A DNA stretch of 35,903 bases, from positions 1 through 35,903 of the forward strand of contig CAMDFO010000045.1 in NCBI GenBank assembly GCA_945897515.1, in the 5' to 3' direction. The notes under the pieces were generated by a model that was not told the origin of the DNA, searched no databases, and was given only the letters and a program-made list of their open reading frames with translations. Position 1 is the stretch's first letter. Each line of letters begins with the position of its first letter. Shown here in pieces: positions 25,578 to 33,336 of this stretch. The stretch is from Rhodoplanes serenus. Lineage in GTDB: Bacteria > Pseudomonadota > Alphaproteobacteria > Rhizobiales > Xanthobacteraceae. The translations under genes were made by a program, and so were the position numbers.

Positions 25578-26567
25578 TCAAATCCCAGGATTTCCAAGCA
25601 CCGGAAACGCGTCCGGCGCCCGCCGGAGCGCGGCGCGGGCCTGGCGGGAGTCGTCGTCCATGCGGCGGATCAGTTCGTCGACGCCGTCGAACTTCAGCTC
25701 CGGGCGGATCCAGGCGACGAACGCCACGTCCATCGCCGCCCCGTAGAGGTCGCCGGAAAAGTCGAACAGGAACACTTCGAGCAGCACCACGCCCGAGTCG
25801 AACATCGGCCGCCTGCCGAAGCTCGCCACGCCGTCGTAGCGCTGGCCGTCGACGCCCACCCGCACCGCGTAGATGCCGTGCTTGAGCCCGCACTCCGGCC
25901 CAAGCTGCAGGTTGGCGGTCGGATAGCCAAGCTCGCGGCCGCGCTTGTCGCCGTGCACCACCTGCGCGGTGACGAAATAGGGGTAGCCGAGCAGTTCGGT
26001 GGCTTCCGCGACATGGCCGGCGGCCAGCGCATCGCGGATCGCACCCGAGGAGACGCGCCGCCCATCCAGCAGGAACGGCGGCACCACGTCGACCGAGAAG
26101 CCGCGGTGCGCGCCCTCCGCGGTCAGGAAGTCCGGCGTGCCCTGGCGCGCCTTGCCGAAATGGAAGTTGAACCCGATCACGGCGCCGCTGATGGCGAACC
26201 GGTCCACCAGCACCTGGTTGACGAACTGCTCGGCGGTCAGGCCGGCGAGCGGCGCGTCGAACGTCAGCACAATCGCCCCGTCGAGCCCGGTGGTCGCCAG
26301 CAGCCGCAGCTTGGCGGCCTCCGAGGTCAGCCGGAACGACGGCGCGTCCGGCTGGAAAAAGCTCCGTGGATGCGGTTCGAAGGATAGCGCCGCCGCCGGC
26401 CGCCCGGCGGCGCGGGCGCGGTCGATCGCGGTGCCGATCACGGCGCGGTGGCCGCGGTGCACGCCGTCGAAGTTGCCGATGGCGACCACTGCCCGGCGCA
26501 GCCGGTCAAGCGCCGGTCCGGCGTCGTGCGCGACGACGAACGGCTTGGTGTGATCGTGCTCGGTCAT
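25578..26567 (-). CDS. ribF: Bifunctional riboflavin kinase/FAD synthetase
   Basis: A 329-residue enzyme that phosphorylates riboflavin to FMN and adenylates FMN to FAD. The N-terminal nucleotidyltransferase has AIGNFDGVHRGHRAVI, FEPHPRSFF, VIGFNFHFG and the SSGAIRDAL motif. The C-terminal kinase has RGRELGYPTANLQL (with the PTAN metal/ATP motif), HGIYAVRV and LEVFLFDFSGDLYG. Its length fits the family. It ends 40 bases before ileS on the same strand, the usual ribF-ileS-lspA order, so the three are probably co-transcribed. The start ATG 26567 is 215 bases from the divergent receiver gene. Confidence 0.95.
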   Translation of the reverse strand: MTEHDHTKPFVVAHDAGPALDRLRRAVVAIGNFDGVHRGHRAVIGTAIDRARAAGRPAAALSFEPHPRSFFQPDAPSFRLTSEAAKLRLLATTGLDGAIVLTFDAPLAGLTAEQFVNQVLVDRFAISGAVIGFNFHFGKARQGTPDFLTAEGAHRGFSVDVVPPFLLDGRRVSSGAIRDALAAGHVAEATELLGYPYFVTAQVVHGDKRGRELGYPTANLQLGPECGLKHGIYAVRVGVDGQRYDGVASFGRRPMFDSGVVLLEVFLFDFSGDLYGAAMDVAFVAWIRPELKFDGVDELIRRMDDDSRQARAALRRAPDAFPVLGNPGI

Positions 26568-26591
26568 CGCCGTGATGTAGCGCCGGAACCG

Positions 26592-26609
26592 TTAAAAAGC
26601 CTTAACCAT
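26592..26609. promoter_or_regulatory. CtrA-like binding site between ribF and the CheY-like gene
   Basis: TTAA (26592-26595) and TTAACCAT (26602-26609) are six bases apart. The CtrA consensus is TTAA-N7-TTAA, and TTAACCAT is a known half-site form, so this is one base short of the full spacing. CtrA controls motility and cell-cycle genes in alphaproteobacteria, which would suit the divergent single-domain receiver. An extra GTTAAC lies near 26650. Confidence 0.4.
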
Positions 26610-26698
26610 TTTTATGAGGAAATCCGGATGGGCGCCGCCGTCGTATCCGGTTAACGGGATGTTCAAGGGGACCGCCTACCGTTGGCCCGTGGGGGAGG

Positions 26699-26713
26699 CC
26701 CGGCCTGGCCGGG
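26699..26713. other. Perfect short hairpin in the CheY-like gene leader
   Basis: CCCGGCC, T, GGCCGGG forms a 7-bp stem with a one-base centre. It lies about 70 bases before the receiver's start codon. There is no U-run, so it is not a standard terminator; it may be an RNA structure or a protein-binding palindrome. Confidence 0.35.
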
Positions 26714-26782
26714 ATCCCTTGCATTCGACCATGGCGTGAGCTGGCGCGCGTTTGAAGCCCGGCAGCGCCGCTGGAGGAACCG

Positions 26783-27175
26783 ATGGCCTTCGATGCGTCC
26801 ATGCCGATCCTCGTGGTCGACGACTACACGACGATGATCCGTATCGTTCGAAACCTGCTCCGGCAGCTCGGATTCGAGGATATCGACGACGCCTCGGACG
26901 GCTCAGGCGCCCTCGCCAAGATGCGCAGCAGGCGATACGGGCTGGTGATCTCCGATTGGAACATGGAGCCGATGACCGGCTACGATCTGCTCAAGCACGT
27001 GCGTTCCGATCCGAAGCTGGCGGCGACCCCGTTCATCATGGTCACGGCGGAATCCAAGACCGAGAACGTGGTGGCTGCGAAGCAGGCCGGCGTGAACAAC
27101 TACATCGTCAAGCCGTTCAACGCCGACACGCTGAAGGCCAAGATCGACGCGGTGTTCGCCGAGCCGGGCCAATAA
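26783..27175 (+). CDS. CheY-like single-domain response regulator
   Basis: A 130-residue receiver domain with no output domain. All active-site residues are present: Asp13/Asp14 for Mg, the phospho-acceptor Asp58 in ISDWNMEP, Thr88, and Lys110 in IVKPF. SDWNMEPMTGYDLL is close to chemotaxis CheY. ATG 26783 has GGAGG six bases upstream. No histidine kinase or chemotaxis gene is nearby, so it is an orphan in this window. It converges on the HAD hydrolase gene with only nine bases between stops. The upstream region carries a CtrA-like site. Confidence 0.9.
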   Translation: MAFDASMPILVVDDYTTMIRIVRNLLRQLGFEDIDDASDGSGALAKMRSRRYGLVISDWNMEPMTGYDLLKHVRSDPKLAATPFIMVTAESKTENVVAAKQAGVNNYIVKPFNADTLKAKIDAVFAEPGQ

Positions 27176-27184
27176 CCCGCCGCG

Positions 27185-28054
27185 TCACCACACCAGCCGG
27201 CTCGTCACCGCCTTCGGTGCAACGCCGGCCTCTTCGAACATCTGGTTGAGCGTCCCGAGATCGGGATCGTTGCGGTCGCCCAACTCCTCGGCATGGATGC
27301 CTGCGGTCACGAACAGGCAGTCGAGACCGGCTTTCGTCGCTCCGGTCAGGTCGGTGCGCACCGAATCTCCGATCGCCAGCACCCGGCTTCGCGATGGTGC
27401 ACGCCCGCGTAACGCTGTCACCTTGGCGAGCGCGAGATCGTAGATCGGCGCGTGCGGCTTGCCGGCGTAATACACCTCGCCGCCCAGCGCGGCGTAGAGA
27501 TCGGCCACCGCGCCGGCGCAAGCGATCAGCTTGTCGCCCCGTTCGACCACGAGGTCGGGATTGCCGCAGACCATGAACAGGTTGCGCGCGCGCATCTCGC
27601 CGAGCTCGTCGCGGTAGCTTTCCGCGGTCTCGATCTCGTCGTCGCGCAGTCCGGTGCAGACGACGTAGTCGGCTTCTTTCAGCGGCACGAAGTTCAATCC
27701 CAGTCCGTCGAAGATCGGCAGGTCGCGCTCGGGCCCGAGATGAAACACGTTCTTGCCCGGCCGCTCCGCCATCACCGATCGCGTCACGTCGCCGGAACTG
27801 ACGATGCCATCGTAGGCGCCGTGCGGCACGGCGAGCTTGTCGAGGAACTTGGTCACCACGGCTCCCGGCCGCGGCGCATTGGTGATCAGCAGCACGGTTC
27901 CGCCCTGCGCGCGGAAACGCGACAGCGCGTCGCATGCGGCGGGCGTGGCGGTGACCCCGTTGTGCACCACGCCCCAGACGTCGCTCAGCACGGCGTCGTA
28001 GTTCGAGGCGAGGACGGAGAAGCGGTCGATGAGGGGTGGTTTGGCGATCGGCAT
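27185..28054 (-). CDS. HAD-superfamily class IIA hydrolase (TIGR01459 type)
   Basis: 289 residues. Motif I is LSDVWGVVHNG with nucleophile Asp25; as in this subfamily the usual second Asp is Trp27. Motif II is LLITNAPR (Thr58), then GKPHAPIY and motif IV IGDSVRTDLTGA. The cap is of the NagD/pyridoxal phosphatase C2 type. The subfamily is common in alphaproteobacteria and its substrate is unknown; replacement of the second Asp suggests altered chemistry, since that residue is the general acid in most phosphatases of this class. ATG 28054. Confidence 0.88.
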   Translation of the reverse strand: MPIAKPPLIDRFSVLASNYDAVLSDVWGVVHNGVTATPAACDALSRFRAQGGTVLLITNAPRPGAVVTKFLDKLAVPHGAYDGIVSSGDVTRSVMAERPGKNVFHLGPERDLPIFDGLGLNFVPLKEADYVVCTGLRDDEIETAESYRDELGEMRARNLFMVCGNPDLVVERGDKLIACAGAVADLYAALGGEVYYAGKPHAPIYDLALAKVTALRGRAPSRSRVLAIGDSVRTDLTGATKAGLDCLFVTAGIHAEELGDRNDPDLGTLNQMFEEAGVAPKAVTSRLVW

Positions 28055-28130
28055 TGCGGCGCGAACCTAGAGAATTGACGCCGCTTCGTCACGTTGAAAC
28101 GGCATTCCGCCACGCTGCCGATGTGGGATT

Positions 28131-29426
28131 CTAGCCGGTTCCGGTGCTGGTCGCGACCTCACCGGCGTCGGCCGCCGCGGTCTGCAAGGCTTCCGCCCGT
28201 ACCGGCCGCGGCGGCGAGAACAGCGTGCCCTGGCCGAAGCGCAGCTCGTAGTCGAGCAGGTCGATGACCTGGTTCTCGGTCTCGACCCGATCGGCGATCA
28301 GCGCGATGCCGTGCCGGTTGAGCAGGTCGGCCACGTCGGCGGCGTGGATGTCGGAGCCGGTCTCGCCTTGGCCGAGCAGCAGCGCAGCCGGCGCCTTCAC
28401 GAAGCGGACGCCCCGCTCGCCCAGATCGCGCGGCTCGAACCGCAGATCGGTGACCTGATCCATGCAGAAGCGGAAGCCCAGTTCGCGCAGTTCGGCGAGG
28501 CTCTCCTGCTCGAGCGGTCCCATGTCGCGCCAGGTGGCCTGCTTGAATTCGAGCACCAGCGCGGAAGCGAGCGCCCGGTTGGCCTCCAGGAATTCCACCA
28601 TCTGCGGGAACAATTGCGGCTCGTTCAGTGTCGAGCCCGCAATGTTGCAGAACAGACCGATGTCGCGGTTCTTGAGCAGCAGCCGGCGCACCACCTGCAC
28701 GCTGCGGAACAGCAGCATGTGATCGATGCGCGGGAGCAGGTTGCCGGTCTCGGCCGGTCCGAGGAATTCCGAGGGCGTCAACAGCTTGCCCTCTTCGGTG
28801 CGCAGCCGTGTCAGCGCCTCGTAGTAGCGGACCTTGCGCTGCGGCAGCGTGACGATCGGCTGCAGGTAGAGGTCCACCCGGTTGGCGTCGACCGCGCTGC
28901 GGATCGCGGCGATCATCGCATCGCTGGCCATCGTGGCCGGGCCACGGGCGCCCGCGGGCTGGGCTTCGGATCGGGTGAGTGGATCGGCGGTCGCGGTTGT
29001 CGGCGCGGACACGAACTTGCCCGCGGCGAACGTCGCCTCATGCACGGCGACCGATTCCGCGAGATGCTTGACCAGCGTGCCGAGCTCGCTCAGCTCGGCC
29101 GAGAACGGCGCAACCGCCGCCCGGGCCTGATCGGCGCTGGCCCCGCGCTGGTCTTCGAGCTGCGCGGTGCGCCGGCCGAGCTCCGCCACCTGGCGCGACA
29201 GGTCGGCCATGCCCCGCGACATGTCGGCGATATGCGCGCCGACGTCGCTCCGGTCGCGCGGCCGCTTGGTCAGGACGTTGTAGAGAACCAGCGCCATCAG
29301 GATGGCGAGCGCGCCGAGCATCGCTTCCTGCGCGGCCAGAAGCCCGGCAAGATAGAGCGCCGCGCCGAGCGAGCCGGCGATCAGCACCATGCAGGCGACG
29401 ATGAAGATTGCGCCAAGGCGCAGCAT
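28131..29426 (-). CDS. Membrane-anchored degenerate EAL-domain protein
   Basis: 431 residues: two N-terminal membrane helices (about 3-51), a coiled-coil segment (about 70-130), a linker, then an EAL domain (about 170-410). The EAL motif is present (203-205), as are Asn261, Glu293, Lys344, Glu382 and Gln399. The DDFGTG loop reads DQVTDL, so the second metal-binding Asp is Gln324, and the Glu that stabilises this loop is Gln296. This suggests little or no c-di-GMP hydrolysis; it may bind the nucleotide or a partner protein instead. No GGDEF domain is present. ATG 29426 has GGGAG five bases upstream; a TTG at 29438 is less likely. Confidence 0.82.
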   Translation of the reverse strand: MLRLGAIFIVACMVLIAGSLGAALYLAGLLAAQEAMLGALAILMALVLYNVLTKRPRDRSDVGAHIADMSRGMADLSRQVAELGRRTAQLEDQRGASADQARAAVAPFSAELSELGTLVKHLAESVAVHEATFAAGKFVSAPTTATADPLTRSEAQPAGARGPATMASDAMIAAIRSAVDANRVDLYLQPIVTLPQRKVRYYEALTRLRTEEGKLLTPSEFLGPAETGNLLPRIDHMLLFRSVQVVRRLLLKNRDIGLFCNIAGSTLNEPQLFPQMVEFLEANRALASALVLEFKQATWRDMGPLEQESLAELRELGFRFCMDQVTDLRFEPRDLGERGVRFVKAPAALLLGQGETGSDIHAADVADLLNRHGIALIADRVETENQVIDLLDYELRFGQGTLFSPPRPVRAEALQTAAADAGEVATSTGTG

Positions 29427-29520
29427 GCACGCTCCCAAGAGCTCAAAAGCGACGCGGCCGCACTGATTCGCTGAATGGTGCCAATGTCCATGACCCCCGG
29501 GCGCTAGGCAAGCGCCGAAC

Positions 29521-29557
29521 TTGACCTCCGCGGAGCGGCGGCTTCATATCGCGCGAA
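29521..29557 (+). promoter_or_regulatory. Candidate promoter for the HMA gene with palindrome CTCCGCGGAG
   Basis: TTGACC (29521-29526) and CATATC (29545-29550) are 18 bases apart, with a perfect CTCCGCGGAG palindrome (29526-29535) in the spacer. Copper-responsive MerR-type promoters also combine a TTGAC -35 with a palindrome in a long spacer, but the -10 here is weak and the spacer is shorter than their usual 19-20. Treat it as a candidate only. Confidence 0.25.
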
Positions 29558-29571
29558 CCCTGAGAACGCCC

Positions 29572-29769
29572 ATGATCAAGCTCGAAGTGACCGGCATGAC
29601 CTGCGGCGGCTGCGTCAAGGCGGTGGAAGCCGTCATCAAGAGCGCCGACCGCGGCGCCGTCGTGGTAGTCGACCTGGCGAGCGGGCGCGTCGACGCCGAT
29701 ACCACGGCGCCTGCCGCGACCCTGGTGCGCGCGATCGAGGCGGCCGGTTTCGGCGCCAAGGCGATGTGA
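29572..29769 (+). CDS. HMA-domain metal-binding protein (CopZ-like)
   Basis: 65 residues forming a single heavy-metal-associated domain. MTCGGC (Met9, Cys11, Cys14) is the copper-binding loop, followed by the ferredoxin-like pattern of VKAVEAVIKSAD, VVVVDLASGRV and LVRAIEAAGF. It should carry copper(I) or a similar ion in the cytoplasm. ATG 29572 is chosen over upstream codons because the domain starts at once. Its stop overlaps the GTG of the glycosyltransferase gene (GTGA). No copper ATPase or regulator lies next to it, which is unusual for a CopZ-type gene. Confidence 0.85.
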   Translation: MIKLEVTGMTCGGCVKAVEAVIKSADRGAVVVVDLASGRVDADTTAPAATLVRAIEAAGFGAKAM

Positions 29770-31283
29770 GCGCGCTTCTGGAAGCGATCGAACAGCGTCC
29801 GGCTGCGGCGTTCGCAGCCTTTGCGGCACTGCACCTGGCGGTCTGGACGGCGCTGCCGGCGGCGCTCTATCCCAACCTGCCGCTCGACCTGATCGAGGCA
29901 CTGACCTACGGCCGCGAATGGCAACTCGGCTACGACAAGCTGCCGCCGTTGCCGTGGTGGCTGGTCGAAATCGTCTACCGGCTGTTCGGCTGGGATTTGT
30001 TCTATTACGCGCTCGCCCAGGTCGCGGTGATCGCGGCCTTCGCCGCGGTGTGGTCGATGGCGCGGCCGCTGGTCGGGGCGACCGGCGCTCTGGTGGCGCT
30101 GCTGCTGCTGGACGGGCTGCACTACGTCCATTTCACCGCAGCCAAGTTCAATCACGACGTGATCCAACTGCCGTTCTGGGCGCTGGCCGGATACGCTTTT
30201 TGGGCGGCGCTGCGCCAGGACGATCCGAAAGCCCGGCTGCTGCACTGGGTGCTGCTGGGGCTGGCGATCGGGCTGGCGCTGTGGGCCAAGTATTTCGTGT
30301 TCGTGCTCGCCCTGCCGCTGGGGCTGTTCCTGTTATTGGATCGCGATGCGCGGCGCGCGCTCGCAACGCCGGGGCCTTACGTCGCGGTTTTCGTGGCGCT
30401 TGTGGTGGCGGCGCCGCATCTGGTCTGGCTCGTCGGCAACGATTTCCTGCCGTTCCGCTACGCCGACGCGCGGTCGCTGCATTCGCGCGGCCTGTTCGAC
30501 CATGTGCTGCGGCCGCTGCAGTTCGTCGTCGGCCAGTTCTTTTTCGTGCTGCCGGTGTTCGTGATCGCGATCCCGCTGCTGGTGAAGCGCAGCCAGCCCC
30601 ACCGACCGGTCGTCACCGACTTCGACCGGCGGATCGTCACGCTGCTGGCGTTCGGACCGGCGGTGACGGTGGCGGCGCTCTCACTGCTCACCGGCCGCGG
30701 CACCATCGCGATGTGGGGCTATCCGCTCTGGATGTTTCTCGGGCTGTGGATCGTCATGGTGCCCGGCGCCGCGATCGACCGCGCGCGCCTGAAGCGCGTG
30801 GCTGTGCTCTGGACGATCGTGTTTTTCAGCTTCGCCACGGCTTTCGTCGTCAGCTATGCGGTGCTGCCGGCGTTCGACGGACGCTATCGCGCGGTGTTCT
30901 TCCCCGGCGACCGGCTCGGCGCCGAAATGTCGGCGCGCTTCCGCGCGCTGACCGGCCGCCCGCTGGCCTACGTGGTTGGCTCGATGTGGACCGGCGGCAA
31001 CGCCGCGCACTACGCGCCGGAGCGCCCGCGCGTGCTGATCGACGGCAGCCCGAGCCGCGCGCCGTGGATCGATCTCGGCGATCTGCGCGCCAAGGGCGCG
31101 ATCGTGGTCTGGACCGAGAGCGACCCGCGCGTGTTGCCGGTGCCGTTCCGCGACATCGCGGTGGATGCGGAAATCCAGCAGCCGTTCATGCTGCCCTATC
31201 GGCGCGGCAGGGGCGAGGTTCAGGTCGGCTGGGCGCTGTTGCGGCCGCGGCCGGTGGTGGCGGGCATCACGCCACCGCGTTGA
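29766..31283 (+). CDS. ArnT/PMT-type integral-membrane glycosyltransferase
   Basis: 505 residues with about eleven hydrophobic helices and a C-terminal soluble part (about 400-505). The first periplasmic loop PLDLIEALTYGREWQLGYDKLPPLPWW matches the GT-C pattern with an acidic residue near the membrane (Asp/Glu) and a GYxxxPPLxxW motif, as in the GT83/PMT_2 family (ArnT, dolichyl-phosphate-mannose mannosyltransferases). It should move a sugar from a polyprenyl-phosphate donor to an envelope acceptor such as lipid A or a glycan. GTG 29766 overlaps the HMA gene. Its 3' end overlaps the opposite-strand transaminase gene by 17 bases. Confidence 0.82.
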   Translation: MSALLEAIEQRPAAAFAAFAALHLAVWTALPAALYPNLPLDLIEALTYGREWQLGYDKLPPLPWWLVEIVYRLFGWDLFYYALAQVAVIAAFAAVWSMARPLVGATGALVALLLLDGLHYVHFTAAKFNHDVIQLPFWALAGYAFWAALRQDDPKARLLHWVLLGLAIGLALWAKYFVFVLALPLGLFLLLDRDARRALATPGPYVAVFVALVVAAPHLVWLVGNDFLPFRYADARSLHSRGLFDHVLRPLQFVVGQFFFVLPVFVIAIPLLVKRSQPHRPVVTDFDRRIVTLLAFGPAVTVAALSLLTGRGTIAMWGYPLWMFLGLWIVMVPGAAIDRARLKRVAVLWTIVFFSFATAFVVSYAVLPAFDGRYRAVFFPGDRLGAEMSARFRALTGRPLAYVVGSMWTGGNAAHYAPERPRVLIDGSPSRAPWIDLGDLRAKGAIVVWTESDPRVLPVPFRDIAVDAEIQQPFMLPYRRGRGEVQVGWALLRPRPVVAGITPPR

Positions 31284-32613
31284 TCACCTTCCCGACCTTC
31301 TCGAAAATCTCGCCGATCTGGCTTTCGCTCACGATCAGCGGCGGCGTTACCGCGATCGAATCCCCGACCACGCGGAACATGATCCCCTCGTCGTGGAAGC
31401 CGCGCTCCATCGCCTCGAAGCCGCGCTTGCCGACGGCGTCGGGGCGCGAGGCGAGATCGATGCCGGCGGTCAGGCCGACGCAGCGGATGTCGAGCACGCG
31501 CGGATTGCCCTTCAGCGTCATCGCGGCGTCGTACCAGACCGGCTCCATTTTCTTGGCGCGCGCGAACAGATCCTCGTCGCGATAGAGATCGAGCGCGGCG
31601 AGGCCGGCGGCGCAGGCCAGCGGATGGGCCGAATAAGTGTAGCCGTGGAAGAACTCCACGACATGCTCCGGCCCCTGCATGAACGCATCGTGGATGCCTT
31701 TGCGCACGATCACACCGCCCATCGGTACGCTGCCGGAGGTCACGCCCTTGGCGAAGGTGATCATGTCCGGCACCACGCCGTAGCGTTCGGCCGCGAAGGC
31801 GTGGCCGAGCCGGCCGAAGCCGGTGATGACCTCGTCGAAGATCAGCAGCAGGCCGTACTTGTCGCAGATCGCGCGCAGCCGCTTCAGATAGCCCTGCGGC
31901 GCCGGCAGCACCGCGGTCGAGCCTGCCATCGGCTCGACGATCACGCCGGCGATGGTGGTGTCGCTGTGCAGCGCCACAATGCGCTCCAACTCGTCGGCCA
32001 GATGCGCACCCCATTCCGGTTCGCCCTTGGAAAACGCCTGGTGCTCGCGATTGTAGGTGTGCGGCAGGTGGTCGACGCCGGGCAGCATCGCGCCGAACGC
32101 CTTGCGGTTATTCGCCAGCCCGCCGACCGCCATGCCGCCGAACCCGACGCCGTGATAGCCGCGCTCGCGGCCGACGAAGCGCGTGCGCTGCCCCTGACCC
32201 TTCGCCACCCAATAGGCCAGCGCAATCTTGAGCGCGGTGTCGGCGGCTTCCGATCCTGAATTGCAGAAGAACACGTGGTCGAGATCGGCCGGCGCCAGCG
32301 CCGCGATCCGGCTCGCCAACTCGAAGGCGCGCGGATGGCCGAACTGGAAGGTCGGCGCGAAGTCGAGCTCGGCGGCCTGGGCCTGGATCGCCCGCACGAT
32401 CGGCTCGCGGTTATGCCCGGCGTTGGTGCACCACAGGCCGGCGGCGCCGTCGAGGATCGGGCGGCCTTCCGGGGTGTAGTAGTGCATGTCCTTGGCCTTC
32501 GCGATCAGCCGCGGCCGCGCCTTGAAGGCGCGGTTGGCGGTGAACGGCATGAAGAAGGCATGCAGGTCGTTCGGCACTGTCGCCGTAACGGAGGTCTGGC
32601 GCTCCTGGGCCAT
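31267..32613 (-). CDS. Class III omega-aminotransferase (beta-alanine:pyruvate type)
   Basis: A 448-residue PLP enzyme of fold type I. It shows FFCNSGSEA for phosphate binding, GRERGYHG (Tyr153), DEVITGFGRLG (Asp260 to the pyridine nitrogen) and TFAKGVTSG with Lys289 as the PLP lysine. AAGLWCTNAGHN (Trp61) matches omega-amino acid:pyruvate transaminases, so beta-alanine or a similar omega-amine is the likely donor and pyruvate the acceptor. Length and motif spacing are those of the family. ATG 32613. The next gene upstream is divergent, 187 bases away. Confidence 0.9.
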   Translation of the reverse strand: MAQERQTSVTATVPNDLHAFFMPFTANRAFKARPRLIAKAKDMHYYTPEGRPILDGAAGLWCTNAGHNREPIVRAIQAQAAELDFAPTFQFGHPRAFELASRIAALAPADLDHVFFCNSGSEAADTALKIALAYWVAKGQGQRTRFVGRERGYHGVGFGGMAVGGLANNRKAFGAMLPGVDHLPHTYNREHQAFSKGEPEWGAHLADELERIVALHSDTTIAGVIVEPMAGSTAVLPAPQGYLKRLRAICDKYGLLLIFDEVITGFGRLGHAFAAERYGVVPDMITFAKGVTSGSVPMGGVIVRKGIHDAFMQGPEHVVEFFHGYTYSAHPLACAAGLAALDLYRDEDLFARAKKMEPVWYDAAMTLKGNPRVLDIRCVGLTAGIDLASRPDAVGKRGFEAMERGFHDEGIMFRVVGDSIAVTPPLIVSESQIGEIFEKVGKVINAVA

Positions 32614-32715
32614 GGATTGCGTCCTGGTTGGATTTTGCAGGCCGTTGGGCTGCGGATTTCCGCAAGCTAACAGGGAATGGCGTTCCCCGAAATGCGTGGG
32701 CGCGTGCAGAAGGTC

Positions 32716-32765
32716 TGTGGATAAGTCAAATGGAGTAGAATATTACAACTATAATATAATTTTTA
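32716..32765 (+). promoter_or_regulatory. AT-rich promoter region with a perfect DnaA-box string
   Basis: TGTGGATAA at 32716-32724 is the complement of the DnaA consensus TTATCCACA. It is followed by a run of AT-rich sequence with overlapping TATAAT hexamers at 32750-32755 and 32755-32760. A -10 element in this run would start transcription about 40 bases before ATG 32801, which has GGGAG eight bases upstream. One DnaA box near the -35 position could mean DnaA control of this gene. Confidence 0.4.
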
Positions 32766-32800
32766 CGAGCGTACGGTGTCTGACATTGGGAGCAGGCACG

Positions 32801-33268
32801 ATGTCGGTCGTTTCGTTCGAGAAAGGCTGCACCGAGCTTGAGGCCGGTGAAATCCGCGCCGCTTTGGGCCGTGTGGTTGGCAGCCGCCGGTTCCGGACCT
32901 CCCCCCGGCTGACGAGCTTCCTGCGCTTCGTGGTCGAGGCCACGCTGGCCGGCCGCGGCGACCGCATCAAGGGCTACACCATAGGGGTCGAGGCGTTTGG
33001 CCGTCCCGACAGTTTCGACCCCCAGACCGATCCGATCGTCCGGGTCGAGGCGACCCGGCTGCGGCGCGCGCTCGCGCAATACTACGCCGGCGAAGGCTCC
33101 GGCGACGCGATGACCATCGACCTGCCGCGCGGCTGCTACGTACCGGCGTTCCAGCTGCGCCTGCCGCATCCACCCCAAGCGGGGCCGAAATGGCTAAGGG
33201 CCGTCCGCAGCCTCCAGCGATTCCTGCAACTACGCCTGACCATCGACGCGCCCGCCGAACGCCGCTGA
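32801..33268 (+). CDS. Stand-alone N-terminal module of cyclase/TPR regulators
   Basis: 155 residues. The central part SPRLTSFLRFVVEATLAGRGDRIKGYTIGVEAFGRPDSFDPQTDPIVRVEATRLRRALAQYY matches a module that in Bradyrhizobium-type and acidobacterial genomes forms the N-terminus of much longer proteins with TPR or adenylate-cyclase parts. It probably has a winged-helix or DNA-binding-like fold (inference). Here it ends after FQLRLPHPPQ and a basic helix with no effector domain. ATG 32801 is used; the frame extends further upstream only through promoter sequence. It lies 68 bases before hisS on the same strand. Confidence 0.65.
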   Translation: MSVVSFEKGCTELEAGEIRAALGRVVGSRRFRTSPRLTSFLRFVVEATLAGRGDRIKGYTIGVEAFGRPDSFDPQTDPIVRVEATRLRRALAQYYAGEGSGDAMTIDLPRGCYVPAFQLRLPHPPQAGPKWLRAVRSLQRFLQLRLTIDAPAERR

Positions 33269-33336
33269 TCCGCGCGCTTGCCGCCTGCGGGCGACGCCTG
33301 CTACCACCCGCGCGTCCCTGACCTGCGGCGGAAGCG

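Noticed and set aside
22380-32724. Two perfect DnaA-box strings as a possible replication origin
   Set aside because: They are 10 kb apart, one is inside the lspA coding start, and no cluster of boxes or origin-linked genes is present.
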